Source: Actinomadura syzygii (GTDB taxonomy: Bacteria; Actinomycetota; Actinomycetes; Streptosporangiales; Streptosporangiaceae). From it: a stretch of DNA of 64,000 nt. Within the stretch, counting starts at the first letter, position 1, and the number at the start of each line of letters is the position of its first letter. Location of the stretch: the NCBI RefSeq assembly GCF_008085905.1, contig NZ_VSFF01000017.1, positions 186,001 to 250,000 of the forward strand. The letters are read 5' to 3'. The position numbers were made by a program, and so were the translations under genes. Below are positions 1-7,670 of the stretch, piece after piece. Under the pieces are notes generated by a model. That model was given only the letters and a program-made list of their open reading frames with translations. It was not told where the DNA came from and made no database searches.

Positions 1-632
1 TTCCACAACCCCTCTGACACGATGCCGCCCCACCGCGTCCGGTCGCTGACCAGCCCGATCGCGACGTGACCGGCGGCGATCGTGAACAGCGACCGCGGAA
101 CCCACCGATCGACTCCCCTCTGTTTCGCGACGGACGAACCGCGTGCCCCCGCCCTCGCCATCCCCGCGACGATCAAATGATGGAACGGACGGATGATGCC
201 GAAATAGACGGGTCCCGTCCAGCGGTGGTATTTGACGACGGTCGCCAACTCGAACCGCGCACGGCCGTCCGCCGCGGGCTCGGTGGCCACCACCAGCCAG
301 CCCGACAGGTGATTGTCCTTCGCTTCGAGGACGACGAACCGGTTCTCGGCGGCCTCTTTGACCGTGAAGAACGAGACGCGGCCACCGGGCGCGAACGACA
401 GTTCCTCCGGACGCTGCACCGCCCGAATCGGAATATCAGGTTCACGCAAACGCAGAATCCTGGCCAGCACTCCCCTGGCGCGAAAAAGCCCGCGCATCCA
501 GGTCGGATTCCGTCCCATCGCCCCGGCGACGAACTCCCGCAGGCTCACCTCCGACTCGGCTTCGCGGACGTCGACGTGGTCGGCGTCCGCCAGCAGCTCC
601 CGCAGTTCGGGGACGCGGTCGATGATCCTCAC
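1..632 (-). CDS. DUF2867 family protein (C terminus cut by window edge)
   Basis: An open frame runs from a GTG at 632 to the window edge, giving about 210 residues without a stop. The product reads MRIIDRVPELRELLADADHV at the start and later contains YHRWTGPVYFGIIRPFHHLI, a pattern typical of DUF2867 proteins (family knowledge; no enzymatic activity established). The GTG overlaps the TGA of the upstream TetR gene in a GTGA arrangement, so the two are probably translationally coupled and controlled by the same palindrome at 1178-1204. The start is chosen because of this overlap and because the next in-frame ATG would remove conserved N-terminal residues. Function unknown. Confidence 0.7.
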   Translation of the reverse strand, partial: MRIIDRVPELRELLADADHVDVREAESEVSLREFVAGAMGRNPTWMRGLFRARGVLARILRLREPDIPIRAVQRPEELSFAPGGRVSFFTVKEAAENRFVVLEAKDNHLSGWLVVATEPAADGRARFELATVVKYHRWTGPVYFGIIRPFHHLIVAGMARAGARGSSVAKQRGVDRWVPRSLFTIAAGHVAIGLVSDRTRWGGIVSEGLW

Positions 633-1171
633 GATGCGGCCTCCCTGCCGTCCAGGAGCGGGAAGAGCAACTGGTAGAGGCCGCGCATTTCCTCGCCTTG
701 CAGCGGAGGCATCACATGCGCGCCGCCGATCACCACGAGATAGATGAGCGTGGCCATGCGCTCCGGGGCGGCGTGCCCGAGCCCCTCGCACAGTTCCCGC
801 AGGTACGCGATCCGCGCCGCGTCCACCCGCTCCTGCATGGCCGCCGCCTCGGAGTCCTGCTTCGCCCAGGCCCGCATGGCGACCCCGAGATCGGCCCCGG
901 CGCCGTCGACGGCCACCCCCGCGAGCCGCCCCAGCTTCGCCCGCGCCGAGAGGTCGCCGGCGCCCTCCACCCGCTCGATGATCGCCGCGGTGTGCCGCTC
1001 CTCGTAGTGCGCGAGCAGTCTCGTCCGGAACTTCGGCATCGACCCGAAGTGATGGTAGAAGGCCCCCTTGGACATCCCCATCCGCTCGCACATCCGATCC
1101 AAGGTCACCGCCGGCGCCCCCTGCTCCGCCAGCAGCACCAGCCCCTCGTCCAGCCAATCCTCGCTACTCAC
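629..1171 (-). CDS. TetR/AcrR family transcriptional regulator
   Basis: About 180 residues. The N-terminal helix-turn-helix reads VTLDRMCERMGMSKGAFYHH near residues 25-50, which is the TetR DNA-binding domain, followed by a helical ligand-binding domain. I chose the GTG at 1171 because GGAGG lies 5 nt upstream; an in-frame ATG at 1184 lies inside the same leader and is the alternative. The ribosome-binding site sits inside a 27-bp perfect palindrome (1178-1204), so the protein probably represses itself, its coupled DUF2867 partner and perhaps the divergent thioredoxin-like gene. The ligand cannot be told from sequence. Confidence 0.85.
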   Translation of the reverse strand: MSSEDWLDEGLVLLAEQGAPAVTLDRMCERMGMSKGAFYHHFGSMPKFRTRLLAHYEERHTAAIIERVEGAGDLSARAKLGRLAGVAVDGAGADLGVAMRAWAKQDSEAAAMQERVDAARIAYLRELCEGLGHAAPERMATLIYLVVIGGAHVMPPLQGEEMRGLYQLLFPLLDGREAAS

Positions 1172-1177
1172 CCAGAC

Positions 1178-1204
1178 CTCCATACCAAACCTTTTGGTAT
1201 GGAG
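1178..1204. promoter_or_regulatory. 27-bp perfect palindrome, probable TetR operator
   Basis: Two 12-bp arms, CTCCATACCAAA and TTTGGTATGGAG, are separated by the 3-nt spacer CCT. The palindrome is AT-rich compared with its surroundings and contains the GGAGG ribosome-binding site of the TetR gene on the minus strand. Binding here could block both transcription and ribosome access. Assignment to the adjacent TetR protein is by position. Confidence 0.75.
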
Positions 1205-1283
1205 CCTAGCAGCCGCCGGCTCGGATGACAGACGCGGATCCGATCTTCGGGTCGGAGGGGTGCCGGTGGGTGATGATGGGGGG

Positions 1284-1850
1284 ATGGCGATCGCATCGTT
1301 CATGGTGCCGCTCGGGTCTCCGGTTCCGGCGTTCAGGCTTCCGTCCGTTGAGGGCGGGACCGTGTCGGACGAGGACTTTCCGCAGGCGGCCGCTCTGCTG
1401 GTCATCTTCATGTCCAACCACTGCCCCTACGTGCGGCGGGTCGAGGCGGGGATCGGCGCCCTCGCCGCGGAGTACGCCGCCGAGGGCCTCGCCACCGTCG
1501 CCGTGTGCAGCAACGACGTGGTGAACCACCCCGACGACGGCCCCGAGCATCTGCGCGAGCAGGCCGAGCGCGCCGGGTTCGACTTCCCGTACCTGGTGGA
1601 CGAGTCGCAGGACGCGGCGAAGGCGTTCAAGGCCGCCTGCACCCCAGACTTCTTCCTCTACGACCGGGAGCGCCGCCTCGCCTACCGGGGCGAGTTCGAC
1701 GGCGCGCGGCCGAGCAACGACGTCCCGGCCGACGGGGCATCGCTGCGGGCCGCGCTCGACCTCGTGCTGGCCGGAAAGGGCGTCCCCGAGCCGCACACGC
1801 CGAGCCTCGGCTGCGGCATCAAATGGAAACCCGGAAACGACCCGGTGTAA
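1284..1850 (+). CDS. Thioredoxin-like / AhpC-TSA family protein
   Basis: About 188 residues with a thioredoxin-like fold of the redoxin type. The motif MSNHCPYVRR gives a CPYV active site with one cysteine, and CTPDFFLYD supplies the cis-proline region common to thioredoxin-like proteins. A C-terminal Cys (SLGCGIKWK) is also seen and could be a resolving residue. Closest in pattern to actinobacterial thioredoxin family proteins that carry NHCPYV. The start is uncertain: ATG 1284 has a G-run directly upstream, with ATG 1302 and GTG 1266 as alternatives. Divergent from the TetR gene, so possibly under the same operator. Substrate unknown. Confidence 0.8.
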   Translation: MAIASFMVPLGSPVPAFRLPSVEGGTVSDEDFPQAAALLVIFMSNHCPYVRRVEAGIGALAAEYAAEGLATVAVCSNDVVNHPDDGPEHLREQAERAGFDFPYLVDESQDAAKAFKAACTPDFFLYDRERRLAYRGEFDGARPSNDVPADGASLRAALDLVLAGKGVPEPHTPSLGCGIKWKPGNDPV

Positions 1851-1874
1851 TTACGCCGTTTGCACCACACCGGG
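1841..1874. terminator. Hairpin between convergent genes, with nested direct repeats
   Basis: CCCGGTGT (1841-1848) pairs with ACACCGGG (1867-1874) around an 18-nt loop. The same stretch carries two direct repeats: AATTACGCCG at 1849-1858 and 1891-1900, and ACCACACCGG at 1864-1873 and 1878-1887. It lies between the tail-to-tail thioredoxin-like and hypothetical genes, so a bidirectional terminator is reasonable, but there is no T-run. Confidence 0.4.
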
Positions 1875-1892
1875 CGAACCACACCGGCTGAA

Positions 1893-2273
1893 TTACGCCG
1901 GGGTCGTCTCGCCCCTGCGCGGACGCGGGAACGTTCCGATCTCCGTCCGCCCGGAGCGCAGCCCGCGCTCGGCGCAGGCAGCCAGCGCTTCGAGCAGGTC
2001 GGGCGGGCCCCCGGACGGGTCGTCGTAATGCCAGAAGCGGATGATCCGCTCCCCCTCCGCACCCGGGTCGAACCGGCCGTCGCGGAAACAGCCCGCGACG
2101 ATCAGGCGGACGATGACGCGCTCGGCGTCGTCCAGCTGCGCCACGTAGGACGCCGCGTCGATCAGGCCGATGGCGGCGCGGGCGTTGCGGTCGTCGCGGT
2201 GGGAGTCGGGACGGTTGATCCGCCACTGCGCGTACGGGCGCAGGTAGTCCGCGATCATGCAGGTTCTGAGCAC
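1893..2273 (-). CDS. Conserved hypothetical protein
   Basis: About 126 residues from GTG 2273, or 121 from ATG 2258 (MIADYLRPYAQWRIN); neither start has a clear ribosome-binding site. It is soluble and acidic, with no signal peptide or membrane segment. The patterns GLIDAASYVAQLDDAERV and GCFRDGRFDPGAEG followed by IIRFWHYD look like a small conserved actinobacterial family of unknown function that I recognise only by pattern. It stands alone between the convergent thioredoxin-like gene and the response regulator. Confidence 0.6.
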   Translation of the reverse strand: MLRTCMIADYLRPYAQWRINRPDSHRDDRNARAAIGLIDAASYVAQLDDAERVIVRLIVAGCFRDGRFDPGAEGERIIRFWHYDDPSGGPPDLLEALAACAERGLRSGRTEIGTFPRPRRGETTPA

Positions 2274-2346
2274 GGTCCCATGCTGGGCGCGTCCGGACGG
2301 GCGGGAACGCGCTTTGACCGAGCTCTTGCCGCCCGCTGACCGATGA

Positions 2347-3006
2347 TCATCCGGCGAGGCCGTGCTTGAACGCGTAGGTGACGGCCTGCGCCCGGTCGCG
2401 GAGGTTCGCCTTGGCGAACAGGTTGTTGATGTGCGTCTTCACCGTCGCCTCGGAGATGAACAGGTCACCGGCGATCTCGGCGTTGGAGCGTCCCCGGGCG
2501 ATCAGCGCGAGCACCTCGGCCTCGCGGCGGGTGAGCCCGTCCGGCAGCCCGCCCGGGGCGGGACGGCGCGGACGCTCCTCGGTCGCGACCGCCTCGACCA
2601 GCCGACGCTGCACAGCCGGGTCGAGCTGCGCCGCTCCCCCGCGCACGGCGGCGATCGCGCGGGCGATCTCGTCGGCGCCCGCGTCCTTGGTGAGGTAGCC
2701 GCGAGCACCGGCGCGCAGCGCGGCGAAGATCGACTCGTCGTCGGCGTAGGTGGTGAGGACGACGACCTCCACGTCGGGATGGTTCTGCTTGATCCGGCGG
2801 GTGGCCTCCACGCCGTCCACCCGGGGCATCCGCAGGTCCATCAGGACGACGTCGGGCTCCAGTTCGGCGACCAGCGCGACGGCCTGCTCGCCGTCCCCGC
2901 ACGACCCGGCGACGTCGAGGCCGGGCAGCAGTTCCAGCAGGAGGACCAGGCCCTCGCGCACCACGGTCTGGTCGTCGACGACCAGGATTCTCGTCTTCTC
3001 GCTCAC
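2347..3006 (-). CDS. NarL/LuxR-type two-component response regulator
   Basis: 219 residues. The N-terminal receiver domain (about 1-120) shows the acidic pair in ILVVDDQTVV, the phosphoacceptor Asp in VVLMDLRMPRVDG, a Thr in VVLTTYADD and the conserved Lys in GYLTKDAG. The C-terminal LuxR helix-turn-helix reads LTRREAEVLALIARGRSNAE and continues to a VKTHINN recognition helix. The GTG start lies 16 nt after the stop of the histidine kinase gene, so the two form one operon and a cognate pair. Target genes are unknown. Confidence 0.93.
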   Translation of the reverse strand: MSEKTRILVVDDQTVVREGLVLLLELLPGLDVAGSCGDGEQAVALVAELEPDVVLMDLRMPRVDGVEATRRIKQNHPDVEVVVLTTYADDESIFAALRAGARGYLTKDAGADEIARAIAAVRGGAAQLDPAVQRRLVEAVATEERPRRPAPGGLPDGLTRREAEVLALIARGRSNAEIAGDLFISEATVKTHINNLFAKANLRDRAQAVTYAFKHGLAG

Positions 3007-3022
3007 CGCGTCCAGTCTCCCG

Positions 3023-4162
3023 TCACACCGGCACCTTGAGGGACACCCGGAACCCCTTGCCGTCGGGGCCCGTGATCAGCGTCCCGTCGATCAGCTCGGC
3101 GCGTTCGCGCATGCCGACCAGGCCGTAGCCGCCGCCGTCCAGTTCGATGACGGACTCCGTGGCGCCGCTGTCCGTCACTTCGAGTTCGACCCTGTCGCCG
3201 AGGTAGCGCAGGGCGACATGTGCGCGCGCGCCCGGAGCGTGTTTGCGGACGTTCGTCAGCGCCTCCTGCGCGGTCCGCACGACCGTGAGCCCGGCCTGCG
3301 CGGGCAGCTCGCGCGGGACGCCCGTCACCTCCACGTCGCACGGGCGGCCCGTGCTGGCGTAGAACTCCTCCGCGAGTTCGGCGATCGCGTCCTTGGGCTC
3401 CGGTATCTCGCCGCGCAGGGTGGCCAGCGCGCGCTTGGTCTCCTCCAGGCCGGAGCGGGCGAGGTTGCCCGCCCTCTCGACCCGGTCCAGGGCCTGGACG
3501 CGGTCGCCGTCCCGGGCCAGCAGCAGCCGCGCCCCCTCCAGGTGGACGATCTGCGCCGACAGCGAATGCGCGAGGATGTCGTGGATCTCCCGGGCGATGT
3601 GCGACCGCTCGGCGAGCACGGCGTTCGCGGCCTCCGCGCGCCTCGTCGCCTCCCGCGCGGCGGCGCCCTGGCTGCTCGCCACCGCGCCCAGGGTCACGCC
3701 CAGGAACGCGACCAGCAGCCCGAAGTCGGCGCCGTGGTCGCGGTACACCTCGCCGAGGATGCCGAGCCCCGCGATGGTCAGGGCGCTCGTCGCGATGCCC
3801 CACGGCAGCGGAAGCCGGGTGAACAGCGCCCAGAGCGCGATCATCGGGACGATGAAGGAGCCGCCGAACTCGGGGTCGAGCCCGTAGAACGCCAGCGAGG
3901 TCGCCAGGGCCGCGACCAGCAGGACGATCGACGCCGTGCGCCACCGGCCGTCCCGCCGGTGGTCCGCGCGCGCTCCGGCGGCGAGCAGGGCGATCATGAC
4001 GACGTTGATGGCGACGACGCCGAGGCCGAACCCGTGCAGCGCCGGCGGCTGGTCGGAGCGGGCCAGCCCGCGCAGGTACGCGAACGCGCCCCAGGTCAGC
4101 AGGATCACCACGAGGACCCGCGAGATGGCCCGCTCCTTGGGCCTCGGGATGCCGCAGTTCAC
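3023..4162 (-). CDS. HisKA_3-type sensor histidine kinase
   Basis: 379 residues. The first 160 contain about five hydrophobic membrane segments (for example IALLAAGA, IVLLVAALATSLAFYG and GIATSALTIAGLGIL). The dimerisation/phosphoacceptor motif is IAREIHDILAHSLSAQIVHL near residue 190 (the His in REIHD). The ATPase part contains RTAQEALTNVRKHAPGA (N box) and GYGLVGMRERAEL (G box). This is the NarL/DesK class of kinases that pairs with LuxR-type regulators such as the next gene. There is no large extracellular domain, so the signal is probably sensed in the membrane. The GTG start lacks a clear ribosome-binding site, and the mRNA may be leaderless. Confidence 0.92.
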   Translation of the reverse strand: MNCGIPRPKERAISRVLVVILLTWGAFAYLRGLARSDQPPALHGFGLGVVAINVVMIALLAAGARADHRRDGRWRTASIVLLVAALATSLAFYGLDPEFGGSFIVPMIALWALFTRLPLPWGIATSALTIAGLGILGEVYRDHGADFGLLVAFLGVTLGAVASSQGAAAREATRRAEAANAVLAERSHIAREIHDILAHSLSAQIVHLEGARLLLARDGDRVQALDRVERAGNLARSGLEETKRALATLRGEIPEPKDAIAELAEEFYASTGRPCDVEVTGVPRELPAQAGLTVVRTAQEALTNVRKHAPGARAHVALRYLGDRVELEVTDSGATESVIELDGGGYGLVGMRERAELIDGTLITGPDGKGFRVSLKVPV

Positions 4163-4464
4163 GCTATGACGCTAACCGCTGCGGGGCGGTGCGCCGTCCG
4201 TTCCCCGACGGGAGGCCGCCCGGCGGGGCCGTCCCGGCGGAGACGGACGATCACCGTGTGCCCTGCGTGCCCTGCGTGCCCTGCCTGCCCGGTGCGCCCG
4301 TCCACGCACCGCGACACGGTGCGGGCGGGGCGCGTGTTGCCCAGCGCGTTCATGCGTCCGACGCTAGAGAACGCGGGCGGCGTGCGGATCGGCGCTCGGC
4401 TGGAGTTCGCCTTCTCCACCGCCGGGTGGACACGCCCGGACGGACGCCGGGCCGTCGCCGCCGC
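4163..4464. other. Intergenic stretch with a short tandem repeat
   Basis: About 300 bp between parE (ending on the minus strand) and the histidine kinase start. It contains 3.5 copies of the 9-bp unit TGCCCTGCG at 4259-4290. Small open frames here have poor composition and no ribosome-binding site, so I call no gene. The kinase promoter must lie in this stretch, but no clear -35/-10 pair is visible. Confidence 0.5.
4259..4290. repeat. 9-bp tandem repeat, 3.5 copies
   Basis: Units of TGCCCTGCG begin at 4259, 4268 and 4277, with a final G-to-C change and a partial fourth copy to 4290. It lies upstream of the histidine kinase. Probably a slippage-prone simple repeat; no function is evident. Confidence 0.7.
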
Positions 4465-6555
4465 TCACACGTCGATGCGCTCGGCGTCCAGCTCGGACGC
4501 GCCCGCCGTGATGAACGCCCGCCGGGGCCCGACGTCGCTGCCCATCAGCAGGTCGAAGATCTTGGCGGCCTCGTCGGCGTCCTCGATGCGGATCCGGCGC
4601 AGGATGCGGTGCCGCGGGTCCATGGTGGTCTCCGCGAGCTGGTCGGCGTCCATCTCGCCGAGGCCCTTGTACCGCTGGACGGGCTCCTTCCAGCGCTGGC
4701 CCTTGCGCTCGAACTCCACCAGCTTGCGGGTCAGCTCGCCGTCGCTGTAGCAGTAGACGTACTTGTCCTGCCCCTTCCTGGGCTTGATCAGCTCGATGCG
4801 GTGCAGCGGCGGGACGGCGGTGTACACGCGCCCGGCCTCCAGCATGGGCCGCATGTAGCGGTACAGCAGGGTCAGCAGCAGGGTGCGGATGTGCGAGCCG
4901 TCGACGTCGGCGTCGGCCATCAGGATGATCCGGCCGTAGCGGGCGGAGTCGAGGTCGAAGGTGCGGCCCGAGCCGGCCCCGATCACCTGGATGATCGCGG
5001 CGCACTCGGCGTTCTTCAGCATGTCGGCGACGGACGCCTTCTGCACGTTGAGGATCTTGCCGCGGATCGGCAGCAGCGCCTGGAACTCGGAGTTGCGGGC
5101 GAGCTTCGCGGTGCCGAGCGCCGAGTCGCCCTCGACGATGAAGATCTCGCTGCGGTCGTCGGCGGTGCGGCAGTCGACGAGCTTGGCCGGCAGGGCGGAG
5201 TTCTCCAGGGCGTTCTTGCGGCGCTGGTTGTCGCGCTGGGTGCGGGCCGCGATGCGGGTCTTGGCCGCGCCGACGACCTTCTCCAGCACAGCGCGGAGCT
5301 GCTGCTTCTGCCCGCGCGCCGGGTTCTCGAAGATCTCGCGCAGCTCGCGGGTGACGACCTGGGACACGATGCGGGTCGCCGCGGACGTGCCGAGGACCTC
5401 CTTGGTCTGGCCCTCGAACTGCGGCTCGGGCAGCCGGACCGTGACGACCGCGGTGAGCCCTTCGAGGACGTCCTCCTTGATGACGTCCTCGTCGCCGTTC
5501 TTGAGCAGCCTGGTGGAGCGCAACTGCTCGTTCAGGATCTTGAGCACGGCGCGGTCGAAGCCGCGCACGTGCGTGCCGCCCTTGGGGGTGGCGATCACGT
5601 TGACGAACGACTTGGTGATGGTGTCGTAGCCGGTGCCCCAGCGCATCGCGATGTCGACCTCAAGGTCGCGCTCGACGTCGGTGGGGGTCAGGTGGCCCTG
5701 GTCGTCGAGTACCGGGACTGTCTCGGTGAAGTGACCCCGCCCCTGGAACCGCAGGACGTCGACGATGGGCACGTCCTTGGCGAGGTAGGCGCAGAACTCG
5801 CTGATGCCGCCGTCGAACCGGAACGTCTCGTCGAGGACCTCGTCGCCGCGCTCGTCGCGGACGTCGATCGTGAGGCCGGGGATGAGGAACGCGGTCTGCC
5901 GCATCCGGTCCAGCACGAGCGACTGCTCGATCGTGGCGTCCTTGAGGAAGATCTGCAGGTCGGGCCAGAACCGGACGCGGGTGCCGGTGACCTTCTTGGC
6001 GACCTTGCGGGTCTGCCGCAGCCCCGACTTCTTCTTGAACCTGGCGTTCGGCCGCCCCTCGTCGGCGAACTCGCCGGGCAGGCCGCGCCGGAAGCTGATC
6101 GCGTGGGTGAACCCGTCGCGGTCGACCTCGACGTCCAGCCGCGCGGACAGCGCGTTCACCACGGACGCGCCGACCCCGTGCAGCCCGCCGGACGCGGTGT
6201 AGGACACCCCGCCGAACTTGCCGCCCGCGTGCAGCCGGGTCATGACCAGCTCGACGCCCGGGAGGCCGGTCTTGGGCTCCAGGTCGACCGGGATGCCGCG
6301 GCCGTTGTCGGACACCTCGAAGGACCCGTCGGCGTGCAGCGTCACGCCGATGTGGGTGCAGTATCCGGCGAGGGCCTCGTCGACGCAGTTGTCGACGATC
6401 TCCCACAGGCAGTGGGCGAGGCCCCGGCTGTCGGTCGACCCGACGTACATCCCGGGTCGCTTGCGCACGGCCTCCAGCCCCTCCAGCACCGAGAGGTGCC
6501 GGGCGGAGTAGCCGTGCGGGTCATCGGTGGTCGCTTCGGCGGTCGCGGCGGTCAA
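4465..6555 (-). CDS. parE: DNA topoisomerase IV / gyrase B-type subunit (ParE)
   Basis: About 696 residues. The GHKL ATPase domain shows VDNCVDEALAG, VSDNGRGIPVD and TASGGLHGVGASVVNALS in the first 160 residues, then the transducer domain. The TOPRIM domain carries IVEGDSALGTAK near 475 and LMADADVDGSHIRTLLLTLL near 545, and the C-terminal tail has YKGLGEMDADQL. Matches the type IIA subunit found next to hrdB in actinomycetes; with its A-subunit partner (not in this window) it decatenates DNA. I chose TTG 6555 because AGGAG lies 10 nt upstream and because homologues start a similar distance before the ARHLSVLEGLEAVRKRPGMY block. Longer upstream frames have no support. Confidence 0.92.
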   Translation of the reverse strand: MTAATAEATTDDPHGYSARHLSVLEGLEAVRKRPGMYVGSTDSRGLAHCLWEIVDNCVDEALAGYCTHIGVTLHADGSFEVSDNGRGIPVDLEPKTGLPGVELVMTRLHAGGKFGGVSYTASGGLHGVGASVVNALSARLDVEVDRDGFTHAISFRRGLPGEFADEGRPNARFKKKSGLRQTRKVAKKVTGTRVRFWPDLQIFLKDATIEQSLVLDRMRQTAFLIPGLTIDVRDERGDEVLDETFRFDGGISEFCAYLAKDVPIVDVLRFQGRGHFTETVPVLDDQGHLTPTDVERDLEVDIAMRWGTGYDTITKSFVNVIATPKGGTHVRGFDRAVLKILNEQLRSTRLLKNGDEDVIKEDVLEGLTAVVTVRLPEPQFEGQTKEVLGTSAATRIVSQVVTRELREIFENPARGQKQQLRAVLEKVVGAAKTRIAARTQRDNQRRKNALENSALPAKLVDCRTADDRSEIFIVEGDSALGTAKLARNSEFQALLPIRGKILNVQKASVADMLKNAECAAIIQVIGAGSGRTFDLDSARYGRIILMADADVDGSHIRTLLLTLLYRYMRPMLEAGRVYTAVPPLHRIELIKPRKGQDKYVYCYSDGELTRKLVEFERKGQRWKEPVQRYKGLGEMDADQLAETTMDPRHRILRRIRIEDADEAAKIFDLLMGSDVGPRRAFITAGASELDAERIDV

Positions 6556-6716
6556 CGTGCGTGCGCTCCTCGGGGGTGGGACGGTCGGCAGAAGGGTACC
6601 CCCGGCCACCGACAATCCTCCGAAAGGCTCGCCGCCGCGGACGTTCCGGCACGTCCGGCGCGGCGGTCCCGGTCGACTCGCCAGGCTACCGCGCTCCAGC
6701 ATCTAGACCCGAACGT

Positions 6717-6730
6717 CCACCTTTAGGTGG
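6717..6730. promoter_or_regulatory. 14-bp palindrome upstream of ABC exporter
   Basis: CCACCT-TT-AGGTGG is a perfect inverted repeat ending 37 nt before the ABC ATPase start. Its position suits an operator for the exporter operon. No regulator gene lies immediately beside it, so the binding protein is unknown. Confidence 0.4.
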
Positions 6731-6767
6731 GTGTGCGGTGAGACGCGGCTTCCCTATCGTCCTCCGC

Positions 6768-7670
6768 ATGGCTCAAACGATCGAGGTCACGGGCCTCCGC
6801 AAGCGTTACGGGGACGTCCGGGCCGTGGACGGGGTGACGTTCGGGGTCGAGGAGGGCGAGTTCTTCGGCATCCTCGGCCCGAACGGCGCGGGCAAGACCA
6901 CGACCCTGGAGATCATCGAGGGGTTGCGGGAGGCCGACGAGGGGGACGTGTCCGTGCTGGGCCTGTCCCCATGGCCGCGGAACTCCAAGCTGCTCCCCCG
7001 GATCGGCGTCCAGTTGCAGGCGTCGTCCTTCTTCGAGCGGCTCACCGCGCGCGAACAACTGCGGACGTTCGGCTCCCTTTACGGCGTCGCCTCCAAGAAG
7101 GCGGACGCGATGCTCGACCTGGTGGGGCTCGGCGACAAGGCCGACGTCCGGGTGGAGAAGCTGTCGGGCGGGCAGGCGCAGCGCCTGTCCATAGCGTGCG
7201 CGCTCGTGCACGATCCGGAGCTCCTGTTCCTGGACGAGCCGACCGCCGCACTGGACCCGCAGGCACGACGCAACCTGTGGGACGTCCTCCGGGAGATCAA
7301 CACAGAGGGACGCACGATCGTCCTCACCACGCACTACATGGACGAGGCGGAGAGCCTCTGCGACCGCGTCGCCATCATGGACGCGGGCCAGATCCTCCAA
7401 CTGGGCCCGCCCGCGACGCTGGTACGCGGCCTGGACGCGCCCGCGCGGATCAGCGTGGCCACCGGCGTCCTCGCGGTGGAGGACGCGCGGCTCCTGCCCG
7501 GCGCGGACGACGTCGCCGACGACGGCGTCTCGCTCATCATCACCACCCGCGACCCCTCGGCGGTCATCGCCGCGATGGCCGCGAAGGACGCCCTGGACGG
7601 CGTCCAGATCCACGGGGCGACTCTGGAGGACGTCTTCCTGGAGCTCACCGGACGGGAGTACAGGGCGTGA
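6768..7670 (+). CDS. ABC transporter ATP-binding protein (drug-exporter type)
   Basis: 300 residues. Walker A is GILGPNGAGKTTTLEIIEG, the Q-loop region follows, the signature is KLSGGQAQRLSIACAL, Walker B is ELLFLDEPTAALD and the H-loop is VLTTHYMDEAE. The C-terminal extension of about 80 residues is typical of DrrA/NatA-type ATPases. The stop overlaps the start of the permease gene by 4 nt (GTGA), so the pair is translationally coupled and forms one exporter. Substrate unknown. The upstream palindrome at 6717-6730 may control it. Confidence 0.93.
   Translation: MAQTIEVTGLRKRYGDVRAVDGVTFGVEEGEFFGILGPNGAGKTTTLEIIEGLREADEGDVSVLGLSPWPRNSKLLPRIGVQLQASSFFERLTAREQLRTFGSLYGVASKKADAMLDLVGLGDKADVRVEKLSGGQAQRLSIACALVHDPELLFLDEPTAALDPQARRNLWDVLREINTEGRTIVLTTHYMDEAESLCDRVAIMDAGQILQLGPPATLVRGLDAPARISVATGVLAVEDARLLPGADDVADDGVSLIITTRDPSAVIAAMAAKDALDGVQIHGATLEDVFLELTGREYRA

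Noticed and set aside
4159-4419. Small minus-strand frame with GHAGHAGHAG
   Set aside because: It is produced by the 9-bp tandem repeat, overlaps the kinase start and has no ribosome-binding site.
4189-6726. 845-codon plus-strand open frame opposite parE
   Set aside because: It is the antisense shadow of a well-conserved topoisomerase gene; the product is Val/Asp/Leu-rich without any motif and lacks a ribosome-binding site.
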